Shown one piece after another: positions 63,188 through 64,000 of a stretch of 64,000 nucleotides of DNA. Within the stretch, counting starts at the first letter, position 1, and each line of letters opens with the position of its first letter. The notes below the pieces were generated by a model. That model saw only the letters and a list, made by a program, of their open reading frames with translations, was not told the DNA's origin and searched no databases. This DNA comes from JALZKA01 sp963754045 (GTDB lineage Bacteria; Actinomycetota; Thermoleophilia; Solirubrobacterales; 70-9): positions 248,001-312,000 of the forward strand of contig CAVWEN010000003.1 in assembly GCA_963754045.1 (NCBI GenBank), in the 5' to 3' direction. Both the position numbers and the translations under genes were made by a program.

Positions 63188-64000
63188 GCTCGCGCAGGTC
63201 AGCGCCGGCGAGTTGATCGACCGCGGCGAGGTCCTGATCGCCGGGATGGCGGCGATGCTGATCACGATCTTCCTCGGGCCGCGCTTCATCGACTACCTGC
63301 GGGTCAAGGAGTTCGGCCAGCAGATCCGTGAAGAAGGCCCCCAGGAGCATCACGCGAAGGCGGGAACGCCCACGATGGGAGGGCTGATCCTCTTCCTCGC
63401 GATCGCGGTGCCATTCCTCGTCCTCTCCAGCCGTGACACCGAGAGTCTGGCCGTGTTCGGCGTGGCCCTCGGCTGCGCGCTCATCGGCTTCGCCGACGAC
63501 GTGATCAAGGTCTCGAAAAAGCGCTCGCTTGGGCTTTCCGCTCGCTACAAGCTGCTGGCGCAGATCGCCCTCGCGCTCGCCCTCTGGTACGTGGCGACGG
63601 AGGAGATCGGACTCGAGACAACCATTCAGTCGCGCCTGTTCGGCGGCGAGATCGACGTCGGCCCGATCGCCTATGTGGCCTTCATCTTTCTCGTTATCGC
63701 CGGAGCGTCGAACGCAGTCAACCTCACCGACGGGCTCGACGGCCTTGCGGCCGGATCGTGCGCGATCGTTTTCCTCGCCTACACCGCGATCACGATCACC
63801 AGCGGCCAAGAGAGCCTCGCGATCCTCTCGGCCTGCCTAGTGGGCGCCTCGGTCGGCTTCCTCTGGTTCAACGCCTTCCCTGCCTCGATCTTCATGGGCG
63901 ACACCGGCTCCCTCGGGCTGGGCGGAGCGATCGGGGCGCTTGCCGTGATGACCCAGACCGAGCTGCTGCTGATCATCCTCGGCGGCATCTTCGTGATCGA
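63180..64000 (+). CDS. mraY: Phospho-MurNAc-pentapeptide transferase MraY (3' partial)
   Basis: The first 273 codons of MraY; the gene runs off the right edge. It transfers phospho-MurNAc-pentapeptide to undecaprenyl phosphate to form lipid I in the membrane. Visible signatures: HHAKAGTPTMGG, GFADDVIKV with the aspartate pair, NAVNLTDGLDGLAAG and FMGDTGSLGLGG. The ATG at 63180 overlaps the murF stop by eight bases. Confidence 0.95.
   Translation, partial: MLELAQVSAGELIDRGEVLIAGMAAMLITIFLGPRFIDYLRVKEFGQQIREEGPQEHHAKAGTPTMGGLILFLAIAVPFLVLSSRDTESLAVFGVALGCALIGFADDVIKVSKKRSLGLSARYKLLAQIALALALWYVATEEIGLETTIQSRLFGGEIDVGPIAYVAFIFLVIAGASNAVNLTDGLDGLAAGSCAIVFLAYTAITITSGQESLAILSACLVGASVGFLWFNAFPASIFMGDTGSLGLGGAIGALAVMTQTELLLIILGGIFVI

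Overview
The window is high-GC DNA with densely packed genes, frequent GTG/TTG starts and many 1-8 base gene overlaps. Gene content points to an actinobacterium, most likely class Thermoleophilia (Solirubrobacterales-like). The main evidence is a complete 2+6 mce lipid-import cluster, the mraZ-rsmH-ftsL-ftsI-murE-murF-mraY cluster with a diaminopimelate-type MurE, a split Tad pilus locus, and a small exported protein with an 'IALGGTAYAA' N-terminus of a kind I associate with that class. The assignment is inferred from gene content; no rRNA lies in the window.

Layout. 1-6.9 kb: end of a MoaB/MogA gene, a metallophosphoesterase, then an aldehyde dehydrogenase fused to a GMC alcohol oxidase, followed 69 bases later by a haloalkane dehalogenase. 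Together the last two could take a haloalkane to a carboxylate. 6.9-13.5 kb: envelope and lipid genes (LmeA-like protein, DUF5995, patatin, heparinase-like, SGNH), tRNA-Leu and a small catalase. 13.5-15.2 kb: tRNA-Glu whose last 20 bases plus 5 flanking bases recur 1.56 kb downstream, bracketing a small island with no integrase. 15.6-17.0 kb: an exported phage-tail-tube-like protein, an NTF2-like protein and a small membrane protein. 17.0-21.7 kb: a minus-strand P450/DUF3556/CrtI-like operon behind a TetR-type palindrome. 22.2-33.1 kb: two small membrane genes, then two YrbE/MlaE permeases and six Mce proteins. 33.1-34.5 kb: an ABC1/UbiB-type kinase.

34.5-41.1 kb is the most notable region. 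A cobalamin riboswitch leads a five-gene overlapping or closely spaced operon: two exported DUF4430 (transcobalamin beta-domain-like) proteins, an ECF T component, a double ABC ATPase, and an ECF S component fused to an alpha/alpha-toroid domain. It looks like a bacterial transcobalamin-like vitamin B12 capture and import system, with the two halves of the animal carrier fold on separate proteins and one of them built into the transporter.

41.1-48.4 kb: nitroreductase, GlpD, transaldolase, a Rho paralogue with an altered P-loop, a DUF192 protein and a two-component pair. 48.4-55.1 kb: Tad pieces (cpaB-like, cpaF, tadB, tadC) interrupted by a divergent MarR/lon pair that share a palindrome, and an NTF2-like gene. 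55.1-64.0 kb: a membrane protein, then the division and cell-wall cluster, headed by a promoter that overlaps three 10-base-spaced MraZ-type repeats; mraY runs off the end.
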